Positions 6,276 to 13,324 of a stretch of DNA of 20,059 nucleotides are shown piece by piece. The notes under the pieces were generated by a model. That model was not told the DNA's origin and did no database searches. It saw only the letters and a program-made list of their open reading frames with translations. Each line of letters begins with the position of its first letter. The stretch's first letter is position 1. The stretch comes from an uncultured bacterium (GTDB taxonomy: Bacteria > Cyanobacteriota > Vampirovibrionia > Gastranaerophilales > Gastranaerophilaceae): positions 1 through 20,059 of the forward strand of contig URXH01000028.1 in NCBI GenBank assembly GCA_900551675.1, written 5' to 3'. Both the position numbers and the translations under genes were made by a program.

Positions 6276-8314
6276 TTTTCAAGATTTTTAATCTTTTCCT
6301 GAACAGTTTTGGCAACAGCAGCATCCTTATTTTGCGTCAAAAATATTTTGTAATTGTTCAGGGCTTCTTTTTCGTTACCGTCCTGTTCATAGGCTATCCC
6401 CAGTGCGTAATAAGCATAGCTGTAATTCGGATTAAGGGTTATTACGCGGTGGAAACATTCTTTCGCTTTGCCGTTATTATTTTCATTTGCGTAAACAAGC
6501 CCTAGATTAAACCAGCCGTCAGAATAATTCGGATTTACTACAATTGCTTTTTTATAAAAATTTATTGCGTTTTTATTATCTTTCTTATCGTTATAGTAAA
6601 TATTTCCGATTTTCAAAAGAGTAACTTCATCTGAGGGATTAAGTTTCAAAGCTTCCTGATAATTTTTTACGGCTTCATCAAAACTGCCTTTTTCAAAACT
6701 TTCGTCTCCTGCAGAGATGAATTTTTTATTTTGTTCTGCCTGAGATACTTCGGTCTCCTTTGCAGACTCCATTGAAAGTGAAATTTCTTTTATTCCGCCT
6801 TCTGACACTCCGCCGGCTTCCGTTTGAATAGCAGGAACTTTATTTATTGAAGCAATAAATTCAGTGTATTCCTTACTGTATGCTGTATTTTCAGGCGCTA
6901 TTGATATTGCTTTTTCATAAAATTCTAAAGCTTTATCATTCAATTTACATGCCCTGTATGATTGTGCAAGACCGAAATATACAGACGCATCCTTTGCCCC
7001 TTCCTGAATTGCACGTTCATAAGTTTCAGTGGCCAGAGAATAATTCATATCTTTCAAATAATTATCAGCCTGCGCAATCAGAGCAGATGCCAGATTATTC
7101 TTTACTTCAGGCTCCTGTTTCTGCTTTAAGAGTTCTGTATATATTGCTATTGCATCATTGTAATTATTCATTGCATGCAAAACAAGCGCTTTATTATATA
7201 GTGTATCGTAATCGCCTTTTTTAACTGCAAGAACTTCATCATAATATTTCAAAGCATTCGGATAATCTTTTTTCAAATGATAACACTGCGCTAAATCTTC
7301 AATAAGATCAATGTCTTTTTTATCAGCCTGAAGAGCAAGTGCTTTTTCATAATTTATAATAGTGTTATCAAGTTTGTTTAATCGTTTGTAAACGACCCCG
7401 ATATTCTGGTAAGCTCTTGCATCTTTAGGGTAATTTGCTATATAAATTTTATAGTTTTCAACAGCTGCTTCATCCTGCCCCATATCAGCAAGAAGATTTG
7501 CATAATCCAGACGGATAGAATTAAGTGCTGGCTGCTGCCTGAAAACAACATCATACTGTGCAAGTGCAAGATCATTTTTCCCTAACTCTTGATATGAAAG
7601 AGCTAAACTTACATGCGCCGAAGTATTTTCCGGATTTGCCTCAACTGCTTTTTCTAAAAATTCAGACGCCTTCTGATAATTTTTTGTTTGAAATAATGCA
7701 AGCCCGTAGTTTGCGAAATTTTTAAAAGCAACAGGATTACGTCTGTAGAGACTTTCGTATTCATTAACAGCATTTGTATAATCCCCGCTGTTCATATACG
7801 ACCCTGCAAGATTTTCACGGGCTTCTTGATGCTGGGAATAAGTTGATAAAAATTTGTTATAATTATCAATTGCAGATTTGTAATCTCTAAGCTGATACTG
7901 AACATTTGCTATATTCAAATAATTGTATAAATATTCAGGGCACATCTCGGCGACTTTATTGTAGGCTTTCAATGCCTCCATATATTTGCCCTGATCTTCG
8001 TAAATACTCCCGACACTAAGATAAATATAACCGTCAGAAGGTTTAAGCTCTGCAACTTTAGCATAAGTTTCAAGCGCCTTGTCATACTCGCCCATTTCAC
8101 TGTAAACGCCTGCAAGCTTTGTATAAATCATAACATCGTTATTGGAAATAGCAAGCGCCTGCAGCAATTTATCAACGGCAGTTTTGTAATCCTCTTTATA
8201 TTCAGCAGAACATGCCTGCTGGTAAAGTGAATTTGCCTCATAGGGCATCGCATTAACCTGCGTGCCTGTTAAAACTAAAGATAATAATGCTGAAAATATT
8301 AACTTCTTATTAAT
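6272..8314 (-). CDS. large exported TPR-repeat protein with an apparent ATT start
   Basis: This is an array of about 16 tetratricopeptide repeats with the usual W/L-G-Y-A-F-A-P spacing of 34 residues. The array is interrupted by a low-complexity Glu/Ser linker (about residues 490-540 of the shorter form) and followed by further repeats. TPR arrays are protein-binding scaffolds. The frame is open to ATG 8368 (698 residues), but that ATG overlaps a -10 box and has no ribosome site. An excellent AAAGGAGAGT (8330-8321) instead lies just before two ATT codons at 8317 and 8314. Starting there gives a textbook signal peptide ('NKKLIFSALLSLVLTG...VNA'). The spacing matches that of rfbC (AAGGAGAGTAAAATTATG), with ATT in place of ATG. 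No ATG, GTG or TTG lies between. The gene is coupled to the downstream lipoprotein by a 4-base overlap. The start remains unproven. Confidence 0.88.
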   Translation of the reverse strand: MNKKLIFSALLSLVLTGTQVNAMPYEANSLYQQACSAEYKEDYKTAVDKLLQALAISNNDVMIYTKLAGVYSEMGEYDKALETYAKVAELKPSDGYIYLSVGSIYEDQGKYMEALKAYNKVAEMCPEYLYNYLNIANVQYQLRDYKSAIDNYNKFLSTYSQHQEARENLAGSYMNSGDYTNAVNEYESLYRRNPVAFKNFANYGLALFQTKNYQKASEFLEKAVEANPENTSAHVSLALSYQELGKNDLALAQYDVVFRQQPALNSIRLDYANLLADMGQDEAAVENYKIYIANYPKDARAYQNIGVVYKRLNKLDNTIINYEKALALQADKKDIDLIEDLAQCYHLKKDYPNALKYYDEVLAVKKGDYDTLYNKALVLHAMNNYNDAIAIYTELLKQKQEPEVKNNLASALIAQADNYLKDMNYSLATETYERAIQEGAKDASVYFGLAQSYRACKLNDKALEFYEKAISIAPENTAYSKEYTEFIASINKVPAIQTEAGGVSEGGIKEISLSMESAKETEVSQAEQNKKFISAGDESFEKGSFDEAVKNYQEALKLNPSDEVTLLKIGNIYYNDKKDNKNAINFYKKAIVVNPNYSDGWFNLGLVYANENNNGKAKECFHRVITLNPNYSYAYYALGIAYEQDGNEKEALNNYKIFLTQNKDAAVAKTVQEKIKNLEK

Positions 8315-8366
8315 AATCTTACTCTCCTTTGCAAACCATTTACACGACTTATTTGAATTTAACAAC

Positions 8367-8394
8367 ATTATAACAGAAATTATATTTGTGTAAA
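8367..8394 (-). promoter_or_regulatory. promoter of the exported TPR gene
   Basis: On the minus strand there is a -35 TTTACA (8394-8389), a 16-base spacer and a perfect -10 TATAAT (8372-8367). It overlaps the last codons of the upstream methyltransferase gene. The predicted start is near 8360, downstream of ATG 8368, which is why that ATG is unlikely to be used. Confidence 0.68.
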
Positions 8395-9294
8395 GCTGTG
8401 AGAATATATTTCTTTATTCAATAAAATTCTTGCCGTTTTTATAATTTCTGCCTGTTCTCTGCTGTTTTTATCAAACTCTATTTCATCAATTTCACCAAAA
8501 TTCCTTACCATATCCGCAAGGCTGATATACAATTTATCAACTTCTTCTTGCGCGGAATTTGTATCCAGCATTCTCAAAATTCTCACAAGCTCTGTATCTT
8601 TCGCATCAATAATAGCAGCATCAAGCCCCGCACCGTATGCGAGACAGGCATATACTCTATTAACAAGCGGCCGCAGCTCTTTCGGACATCCGTTTGAGAT
8701 ATTGGAAAGTCCCACAACCGTTTTTACAGGAGGATCAAAACTTTCCTTTATCATTTTTATGGTATTTATTGCTTCAATTCCTTGTGTCTGATCAACACAA
8801 ACAGGCAAAACAAGCGGATCAAAAAACAACTTTTCGCTGTCAAAACCTTTTTCGACAGCTTTTTCATATATATTAAAAGCTATCTCAAGTCTCCCGTCAG
8901 AACTTTTGGGAATTCCGGTTTCCTTACTCAAAGTTAAAGCAATAAGATTACTGTCATATTTTAGAGCAAGTTCAATCATATCAGTCAATTTCGGCTCATC
9001 TAAGGAGGTACTGTTTAAAAAAGTTTTACCTTCGAAAACCTCAAGCCCTCTTTTCATCTCATCAAAATTTGACGTGTCAAAAGAGATATTCAAATTTGTA
9101 TATTTTGCGACAAGTTTTGCAAGCCATGGCAAAATCCCGCTCATTTCACCCCTTGCAGGGCCTGCATTCAAATCAACATAATCCATATTATTCTGTAATT
9201 TTAAAAGTTCACTGATAAATTGCTCATCATGCTTTAAAAGAGCTTCCCTTACCCGTTTAGAAATAACATGAATATTTTCGCCTATTAAAATCAT
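8380..9294 (-). CDS. methyltetrahydrofolate:corrinoid methyltransferase, AcsE/MeTr-like
   Basis: This pterin-binding TIM-barrel protein of the DHPS-like superfamily resembles AcsE, which moves the methyl group of 5-methyl-tetrahydrofolate to cobalt of the corrinoid iron-sulfur protein. Matching blocks in order are 'MILIGENIHV', 'VDLNAGPARG', 'SFDTSN' (pterin-binding Asp), 'LNSTS' (Asn), 'GIPKSSDGRL', 'FFDPLVLPV', 'VVGLSNISNGC' (key Asn), and 'GLDAAIIDAKD'. A C-terminal helix 'ILLNKEIYSHSF' also matches. At 304 residues it is about 40 longer than AcsE as I recall it, the extra being an acidic segment near residues 250-285. MetH pterin domain or MtrH are alternatives, but it stands alone with no cobalamin domain. 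No other acetyl-CoA pathway gene is nearby. There is no SD; a -10 lies 6 bases before the ATG. Confidence 0.85.
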   Translation of the reverse strand: MILIGENIHVISKRVREALLKHDEQFISELLKLQNNMDYVDLNAGPARGEMSGILPWLAKLVAKYTNLNISFDTSNFDEMKRGLEVFEGKTFLNSTSLDEPKLTDMIELALKYDSNLIALTLSKETGIPKSSDGRLEIAFNIYEKAVEKGFDSEKLFFDPLVLPVCVDQTQGIEAINTIKMIKESFDPPVKTVVGLSNISNGCPKELRPLVNRVYACLAYGAGLDAAIIDAKDTELVRILRMLDTNSAQEEVDKLYISLADMVRNFGEIDEIEFDKNSREQAEIIKTARILLNKEIYSHSFTQI

Positions 9295-9300
9295 AAATAA

Positions 9301-9309
9301 AGTTTAACA
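9301..9309 (-). promoter_or_regulatory. leaderless-type -10 of the AcsE-like gene
   Basis: TGTTAAACT (extended -10, minus strand) has its hexamer TAAACT at 9306-9301, ending 6 bases before ATG 9294. No ribosome site is present. The predicted transcript begins at the A of ATG. Confidence 0.45.
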
Positions 9310-9383
9310 CAAAAAACAAAATCAATGTCTTAAATTATTTAGTATCATAAAATTTTTCCCTCCCCCGTGAGAGAATTTATTTA

Positions 9384-9419
9384 GAGGTTAAGGAGATAGA
9401 AAGATTGGCTATTAACCTC
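9384..9419. repeat. inverted repeat GAGGTTAA / TTAACCTC
   Basis: Perfect 8-base arms lie at 9384-9391 and 9412-9419 around a 20-base spacer containing AAGGAGATAG. It sits next to a C-rich patch in an otherwise AT-rich gap. It could be an RNA hairpin or the remnant of an intergenic repeat family. Confidence 0.4.
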
Positions 9420-9582
9420 GTAAGCTAAAATTTCCCAAATTATCCGCATGGGCAATTGAATTTTTTTGACAAAACATGTAATATTTTTATGTCTATACTG
9501 TATCCAAAATAATTAACAAAAATTTACATCATATATTTTCAGACAGGACGCAAATTTTGATGATTTCTGATTTTTGTGCCAC

Positions 9583-9611
9583 TAGAAAAGTTTGTCAATA
9601 TATGTTATAAT
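9583..9611 (+). promoter_or_regulatory. promoter of the 53-residue gene
   Basis: The -35 is TAGAAA (9583-9588), the spacer 17 bases, and the extended -10 TGTTATAAT (TATAAT at 9606-9611). The predicted start near 9618 gives a leader of about 46 bases ending in AAGGAG. Confidence 0.6.
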
Positions 9612-9663
9612 TTTAACATGAATTATATATGGGGTAACTAAAAAAACAAAAAGGAGTAGGTCT

Positions 9664-9825
9664 ATGACGGTGTTAGCTTCTAAAACAAGAAAAGACAAAA
9701 CAACCAAATCCAAATTCAATGATGAATTTGAAAATTATTTGAAAAATCAATGCCTGAAAACAACTTTCAACGGTATTGAAGTAGAAACATTCTCCTGGTA
9801 TAAAAAAGTTCTTGGTCTTGTATAA
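9664..9825 (+). CDS. 53-residue basic protein of unknown function
   Basis: This short gene has all the signals of a real unit: a consensus extended -10 promoter, AAGGAG (9651-9656) 7 bases before ATG 9664, a TAA stop at 9823 and a strong terminator at 9875-9910. The product opens with a Lys/Thr-rich basic stretch ('SKTRKDKTTKSK', residues 6-17), followed by an amphipathic helix-like segment 'FNDEFENYLKNQ'. The C-terminus is 'EVETFSWYKKVLGLV'. It has one Cys and no signal peptide or membrane segment. It could be a small regulatory or nucleic-acid-binding protein, but I recognise no family. The longer open frame on the opposite strand here has no start signals and is taken as a shadow. Confidence 0.7.
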   Translation: MTVLASKTRKDKTTKSKFNDEFENYLKNQCLKTTFNGIEVETFSWYKKVLGLV

Positions 9826-9874
9826 AAACTTCTGAAACAAGAGGATATCGGGGGATATAAAAAAATTTCCGACT

Positions 9875-9910
9875 AAAAGCCAATTTAAAATTTTATGATT
9901 GGCTTTTTTT
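9875..9910 (+). terminator. intrinsic terminator of the 53-residue gene
   Basis: AAAAGCCAAT (9875-9884) pairs with ATTGGCTTTT (9898-9907) around a 13-base AT loop. The T-run continues to 9910. The symmetric A/T flanks mean it could act in both directions. Confidence 0.85.
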
Positions 9911-9917
9911 CGCTGTT

Positions 9918-9928
9918 TATAATAATAT
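9918..9928 (+). promoter_or_regulatory. -10 region of the nucleotidyltransferase gene (leaderless type)
   Basis: TATAAT (9918-9923) overlaps TAATAT (9923-9928). The second ends 6 bases before ATG 9935, the first 11. No SD is visible, so the mRNA would be leaderless or have a leader of a few bases. Confidence 0.45.
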
Positions 9929-9934
9929 AAACCT

Positions 9935-10711
9935 ATGAAAATCATTGGACCGATAATTGAAAATTTTAAAAATATACCAGATGTTAAAGCAATAGCCCTT
10001 GCTGGTTCAAGAACAGCGCAAAGTGCGGATGAAACATCCGATTATGATGTTTACATATATTCTGACAAAGATATTGACACAAAAAAAAGAGCCGAAATTG
10101 CAAAAAAATACGCTGATAAATATGAAATTGACAACAGATTTTTTGGTCCAGGTGATGAATGGATATTAAAAAATTCCGGCATACAGTTTGATGTTATGTA
10201 TCGTTCAAGAGAATGGATAGAAAACAGCATTGAAAATACATGGATCAAACACTATCCTTCAGTCGGATATTCAACCTGCTTTGTTTTCAATGTAAAAAAC
10301 TCAAAAAGTCTTTATGACTCTGAAGGCTGGTATAAAAATTTACAAAATAAAGTGAGCGGGGAATATCCTGAACAATTATCAAAAAATATTATAAATAATA
10401 ATCTGCCTTTACTAAAAAATAAAATCTCAGCATCATTCTATGAGCAGGTTCAAAAAGCTTTGAAAAGAGAAGATTATGTAAGTCTGAATCATAGAATATC
10501 AGCTTTTGCAGCAAGTTATTTTGATGTTTTATTTGCAGTAAATAAAGTCTTGCACCCGGGCGAAAAAAGGCTTGTTCAATATACAAAACTGCATTGTAAA
10601 AAGATTCCTGAAAATTTTGAAAAAGATATAAACAGCATTACCAGAGAACCAATGAAAAATACTCTTGAAATTTTATCACGATTAAACAAAAATTTAATGA
10701 AAATTATTTAG
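9935..10711 (+). CDS. nucleotidyltransferase-fold protein with DUF4037-like C-terminal domain
   Basis: This 258-residue protein has a minimal polymerase-beta nucleotidyltransferase domain. 'LAGSRTAQSADETSDYDVYI' (about residues 21-41) provides the Gly-Ser and Asp-x-Asp metal-binding residues, and 'QFDVMY' (about residue 86) gives the third Asp. The C-terminal half is helical, with 'SAFAASYFDVLFAVNKVLHPGEKRL', typical of the DUF4037 group related to lincosamide/aminoglycoside nucleotidyltransferases. Such enzymes transfer a nucleotide to a small molecule or protein; the substrate cannot be read from sequence. All three acidic residues are present, so it is probably active. It ends 8 bases inside the convergent next gene. 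There is no SD; the start relies on the -10 just upstream. A resistance role would be speculation. Confidence 0.8.
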   Translation: MKIIGPIIENFKNIPDVKAIALAGSRTAQSADETSDYDVYIYSDKDIDTKKRAEIAKKYADKYEIDNRFFGPGDEWILKNSGIQFDVMYRSREWIENSIENTWIKHYPSVGYSTCFVFNVKNSKSLYDSEGWYKNLQNKVSGEYPEQLSKNIINNNLPLLKNKISASFYEQVQKALKREDYVSLNHRISAFAASYFDVLFAVNKVLHPGEKRLVQYTKLHCKKIPENFEKDINSITREPMKNTLEILSRLNKNLMKII

Positions 10712-11390
10712 CAGGATAATTCGTAAGTGATTTTCCGAATTTTACGCCGTTATCAATCAGTTTCTGTTTAATAGCTTCAATTTCATCAGGATATACACAT
10801 ATTAAATCAAACGAATAATCATTGTTATCATAAAGTTTAAAATTAATAGATTTACCTGAACCTTTCTCCGGAATTTCAAAATATCTCCACACCGTATAAA
10901 GATGATTATCATGATTAACAGTAGTTTTTTTAATTTCTACTTTTCTTACACCTGCATATTTTTCGTCTATCGCAATAACATTTCCGTTTTCATCAAAAGT
11001 TTTTGTCGTAGTCAAAACAAGTTTATCGCCTTCAAAATCTTTTGTTACAATACCGATTTTTTTACCATCTTTTATTATATCTGAAGTTTCGGTGTGAATT
11101 TTCACAGGTTCTTTTAAAATTTCTTCAGCACTGTCATCATTAATTTTAATTTTTACCGGATTTCTATTTCCCTTTTCAACTCCGCCCAGGAATTTTTGTA
11201 TTTTCTCTCCTAAACAACCGCGCCGTCCTGCAATAACCATGCCGGTCAATGCTGCAATCCCTATTGCTGTACCGGCTGCATATTTAGAAATATTTGATTT
11301 AACTTCATCTTTTTTGTTTTCATTATTTTTAATTTCTGCGGCTTTAGTATTAACATTGGACGCACAAAATGAAATTCTCTCGATACGCAT
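10704..11390 (-). CDS. unknown protein with one N-terminal membrane segment
   Basis: This 228-residue protein has a short N-terminal piece 'RIERISFCASNVNTKAAEIK', a Lys/Glu-rich linker, and one hydrophobic segment 'YAAGTAIGIAALTGMVIAG' (about residues 37-55). The remainder is soluble, apparently beta-rich, with the stretch 'LVLTTTKTFDENGNVI' near the middle suggesting repeated strands. I recognise no family. AAGGATATAAAAT before the ATG gives a plausible ribosome site 9 bases away. It follows the cytoplasmic TPR gene in the same direction after 62 bases containing an A7T7 block but no GC hairpin, so read-through is possible. Its last 8 bases overlap the convergent nucleotidyltransferase gene. 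Confidence 0.7.
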   Translation of the reverse strand: MRIERISFCASNVNTKAAEIKNNENKKDEVKSNISKYAAGTAIGIAALTGMVIAGRRGCLGEKIQKFLGGVEKGNRNPVKIKINDDSAEEILKEPVKIHTETSDIIKDGKKIGIVTKDFEGDKLVLTTTKTFDENGNVIAIDEKYAGVRKVEIKKTTVNHDNHLYTVWRYFEIPEKGSGKSINFKLYDNNDYSFDLICVYPDEIEAIKQKLIDNGVKFGKSLTNYPAK

Positions 11391-11452
11391 ATTTTATATC
11401 CTTAATTTACCTATTTTACTATTTACAAAAAACATGGAAAAAAATTTTTTTG

Positions 11453-13210
11453 CTAGGAAATTGCTCTAATCATCTCCTGAGCTTCTTCACATTCCGGAAA
11501 AGTATCTACAACCTTATCAAGAACGGAGAGTGCAGAATCTTTATCGCCCAATTTTTCATAGCAGTGAGCACTGTTCAAGAGTAGATTAACATTCAACGGA
11601 TTTTTTTCAAGCATGTGTTTAAAAATTCCGTTTGCCTGTTCATAATCTCCGAGTTCATAGTAACATAAACCGAGCATGTGCTCGCAGTCATAAGTTTTTT
11701 CAAGTTCGTAAGATTTTACAAAATACATTTTTGCATCTTCATACATCTTTTGAAGAAATCTTATTCTTCCTGCAATAAAATACATAAAACCATTATTTGC
11801 ATCATGTTCAATTGCATGCTTAATTTGTTCATACGCTTTATCCAAACTGTTCAAATGAATTTTATTTAACGCGGAAAAACCGAGAGCATCAGCATTATGA
11901 GGATTAATTTCAATAGCTTTTTGATAATATTCATCAGCTTTTTCAAAATTTGTAGTAGCATGAAGATAATTTGCATATTCAAAAAGAACTTCAAAATTGT
12001 CGGGCGCAAGCTTTAATGCCTTGCTAAATTCATCCTCTGCGTAATCGAAAAGTCGTTTACTCAAATACAAAACTCCCAAATCCTTGTGAGCTTGCGCAAA
12101 TTCAGGATTAAGGTCAATCACTTTTTTCAAAATCTTTTCAGCTTTATCCATATCACCGGTTTTTACGCAAATGTGAGCAAATTCATAGTATATATCCGGA
12201 GAAACATTACCCTGAATGAGTATTTTTTCATACAGCATTTTTGCATTTGCATACTGGTGAATTTTCACATAAATACCTGCAAGTTTTCTAAGCATTGAAA
12301 CAGATTTCGGATTTACAAGCACAAGCTGGGCAAGAATTGTAATTGCACTTGCATAATCGCCGACAGCGTCATAACAGCAGGCAAGATTATACTGGAAATT
12401 AGGTTTTGCAGGATGATGGGACACCAGAGTTTTGTAATTCTTAATAGCTTCTTCAAGCTGGTTTGATTTAACCTCTGAAAGTGCAAGAGCAACAAGATAA
12501 CTGTCCTGCTTTTCTATTGAATAAGCTTTTCTAAAAAACTCACATGCTTCTTTATGTTTATTCTGAAGCTGCAAAACAGAACCTATATTAAAATATGTGA
12601 TTGAATTTTCTGTATCGAGACGGCTTGCTTCCATAAAATTCAGGTAAGCTTTATCAAGATTACCTATAGTAACATAACATGTCCCGAGATTGTTATAGAG
12701 TTGTGAATGTTCAGGGTTAAGCTCCAGAGCTTTTTCAAGATAACTTACGGCCTGTTCGAATTTTTTCAATGCCATAGATGCAGTTCCGGCAATATAATAA
12801 ACGGTATAATCATCTGTCGCATAATCAAGAGCTTTTACAACAGTATCAACTGCTTTTTGCGGTTCTTTATTTTTAACATATACAATTGCAAGATTTTTAT
12901 ACGCATCAACATAGCTGCTTCTTAACCGCAAAACTTCTTCGTAAGCTGAAATTGCATGAAGATAGTCATCCTGATTATCATAGCAGCTTGCAAGGTAAAA
13001 CCAGCTGGTTGCATCATCTTTATATTTTACAACAGTTTCAAAAACAGCCTGTCCTTCTTTATACTCATTAAGATTTATATGACATAAACCAAGAAGTTTC
13101 AGTGCCTCAACATCTTTTTCATCACCCTGAATTAAAATTTCAAGCTCTTTTTTAGCCTCTGTATATTTTTTAGAATTAATAAGCTCGTTTATTTTATCCA
13201 AATTTTCCAT
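11453..13210 (-). CDS. cytoplasmic TPR-repeat protein
   Basis: This protein of about 585 residues is made almost entirely of tetratricopeptide repeats, roughly 16-17 of them, from residue 1 to the end ('YTEAKKELEILIQGD', 'ATSWFYLASCYDNQDDYLHAISAYEE' pattern and so on). It has no signal peptide, so unlike the exported TPR protein at 6272 it should be a cytoplasmic scaffold. Possible starts are TTG 13228, ATG 13216 and ATG 13210. The last lies exactly 6 bases after TATAAT (13222-13217) and would be leaderless; 13216 has only a weak GAGA upstream. It is divergent from the 13325 gene, with a shared, compact promoter region, and is followed by the 10704 gene. Possible roles include secretion, cell division or envelope assembly, none of them visible here. 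Confidence 0.88.
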   Translation of the reverse strand: MENLDKINELINSKKYTEAKKELEILIQGDEKDVEALKLLGLCHINLNEYKEGQAVFETVVKYKDDATSWFYLASCYDNQDDYLHAISAYEEVLRLRSSYVDAYKNLAIVYVKNKEPQKAVDTVVKALDYATDDYTVYYIAGTASMALKKFEQAVSYLEKALELNPEHSQLYNNLGTCYVTIGNLDKAYLNFMEASRLDTENSITYFNIGSVLQLQNKHKEACEFFRKAYSIEKQDSYLVALALSEVKSNQLEEAIKNYKTLVSHHPAKPNFQYNLACCYDAVGDYASAITILAQLVLVNPKSVSMLRKLAGIYVKIHQYANAKMLYEKILIQGNVSPDIYYEFAHICVKTGDMDKAEKILKKVIDLNPEFAQAHKDLGVLYLSKRLFDYAEDEFSKALKLAPDNFEVLFEYANYLHATTNFEKADEYYQKAIEINPHNADALGFSALNKIHLNSLDKAYEQIKHAIEHDANNGFMYFIAGRIRFLQKMYEDAKMYFVKSYELEKTYDCEHMLGLCYYELGDYEQANGIFKHMLEKNPLNVNLLLNSAHCYEKLGDKDSALSVLDKVVDTFPECEEAQEMIRAIS

Positions 13211-13216
13211 AATCAT

Positions 13217-13222
13217 ATTATA
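13217..13222 (-). promoter_or_regulatory. leaderless-type -10 of the cytoplasmic TPR gene
   Basis: A perfect TATAAT (minus strand) is separated from ATG 13210 by ATGATT, exactly 6 bases. A weak -35 TGTAAA sits 17 bases upstream (13245-13240), on the same bases as the -35 of the divergent gene. Confidence 0.5.
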
Positions 13223-13239
13223 TCTCAAACAAAAATTAC

Positions 13240-13269
13240 TTTACAGATTTTTGGGACACGTGGTATAAT
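13240..13269 (+). promoter_or_regulatory. promoter of the 13325 gene
   Basis: The -35 is TTTACA (13240-13245), the spacer 18 bases, and the extended -10 TGGTATAAT (TATAAT at 13264-13269). Both hexamers are near consensus, suggesting strong expression. The predicted leader is about 50 bases and carries the SD hairpin at 13305-13323. Confidence 0.68.
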
Positions 13270-13304
13270 ATTATATCAACGCCTTAAAAATTTTTCATTA
13301 AATA

Positions 13305-13323
13305 TTTGTCCGGAAAGGACAAA
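13305..13323 (+). promoter_or_regulatory. hairpin enclosing the ribosome-binding site of the 13325 gene
   Basis: TTTGTCC (13305-13311) pairs perfectly with GGACAAA (13317-13323) around the loop GGAAA. The SD AAAGGA (13314-13319) is half in the loop and half in the stem, and the stem ends 1 base before the ATG at 13325. This could lower or regulate translation initiation. Confidence 0.55.
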
Positions 13324-13324
13324 A

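Larger units (their letters stand above)
9295..9663. other. long intergenic region upstream of the 53-residue gene
   Basis: I see no gene in these 369 bases. They hold the leaderless-type -10 of the 9294 gene, a C-rich patch at 9359-9368, an inverted repeat at 9384-9419, an isolated TTGACA at 9466-9471 without a well-spaced -10 (TATACT is 22 bases away), and the promoter at 9583-9611 of the small gene. An unannotated small RNA is possible but not demonstrated. Confidence 0.5.

Noticed and set aside
8366..8368. ATG 8368 as start of the exported TPR protein
   Set aside because: It overlaps the -10 box, has no SD, and would put 18 polar residues in front of an already complete signal peptide; kept as a fallback only.
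9466..9499. TTGACA with TATACT as a small-RNA promoter
   Set aside because: The spacer is 22 bases, too long for a standard sigma-70-type promoter.
9673..9945. Minus-strand open frame of 90 codons over the 53-residue gene
   Set aside because: It has no ribosome site, runs through the terminator hairpin, and is antisense to a gene with complete signals.
9935..11390. Nucleotidyltransferase plus neighbour as a toxin-antitoxin pair
   Set aside because: The genes converge rather than form an operon, the nucleotidyltransferase is much longer than MNT antitoxins, and the neighbour has a membrane segment and no HEPN motif.
11435..11453. A7T7 block after the cytoplasmic TPR gene as a terminator
   Set aside because: There is no GC stem; the A/T symmetry alone would not form a stable terminator hairpin.
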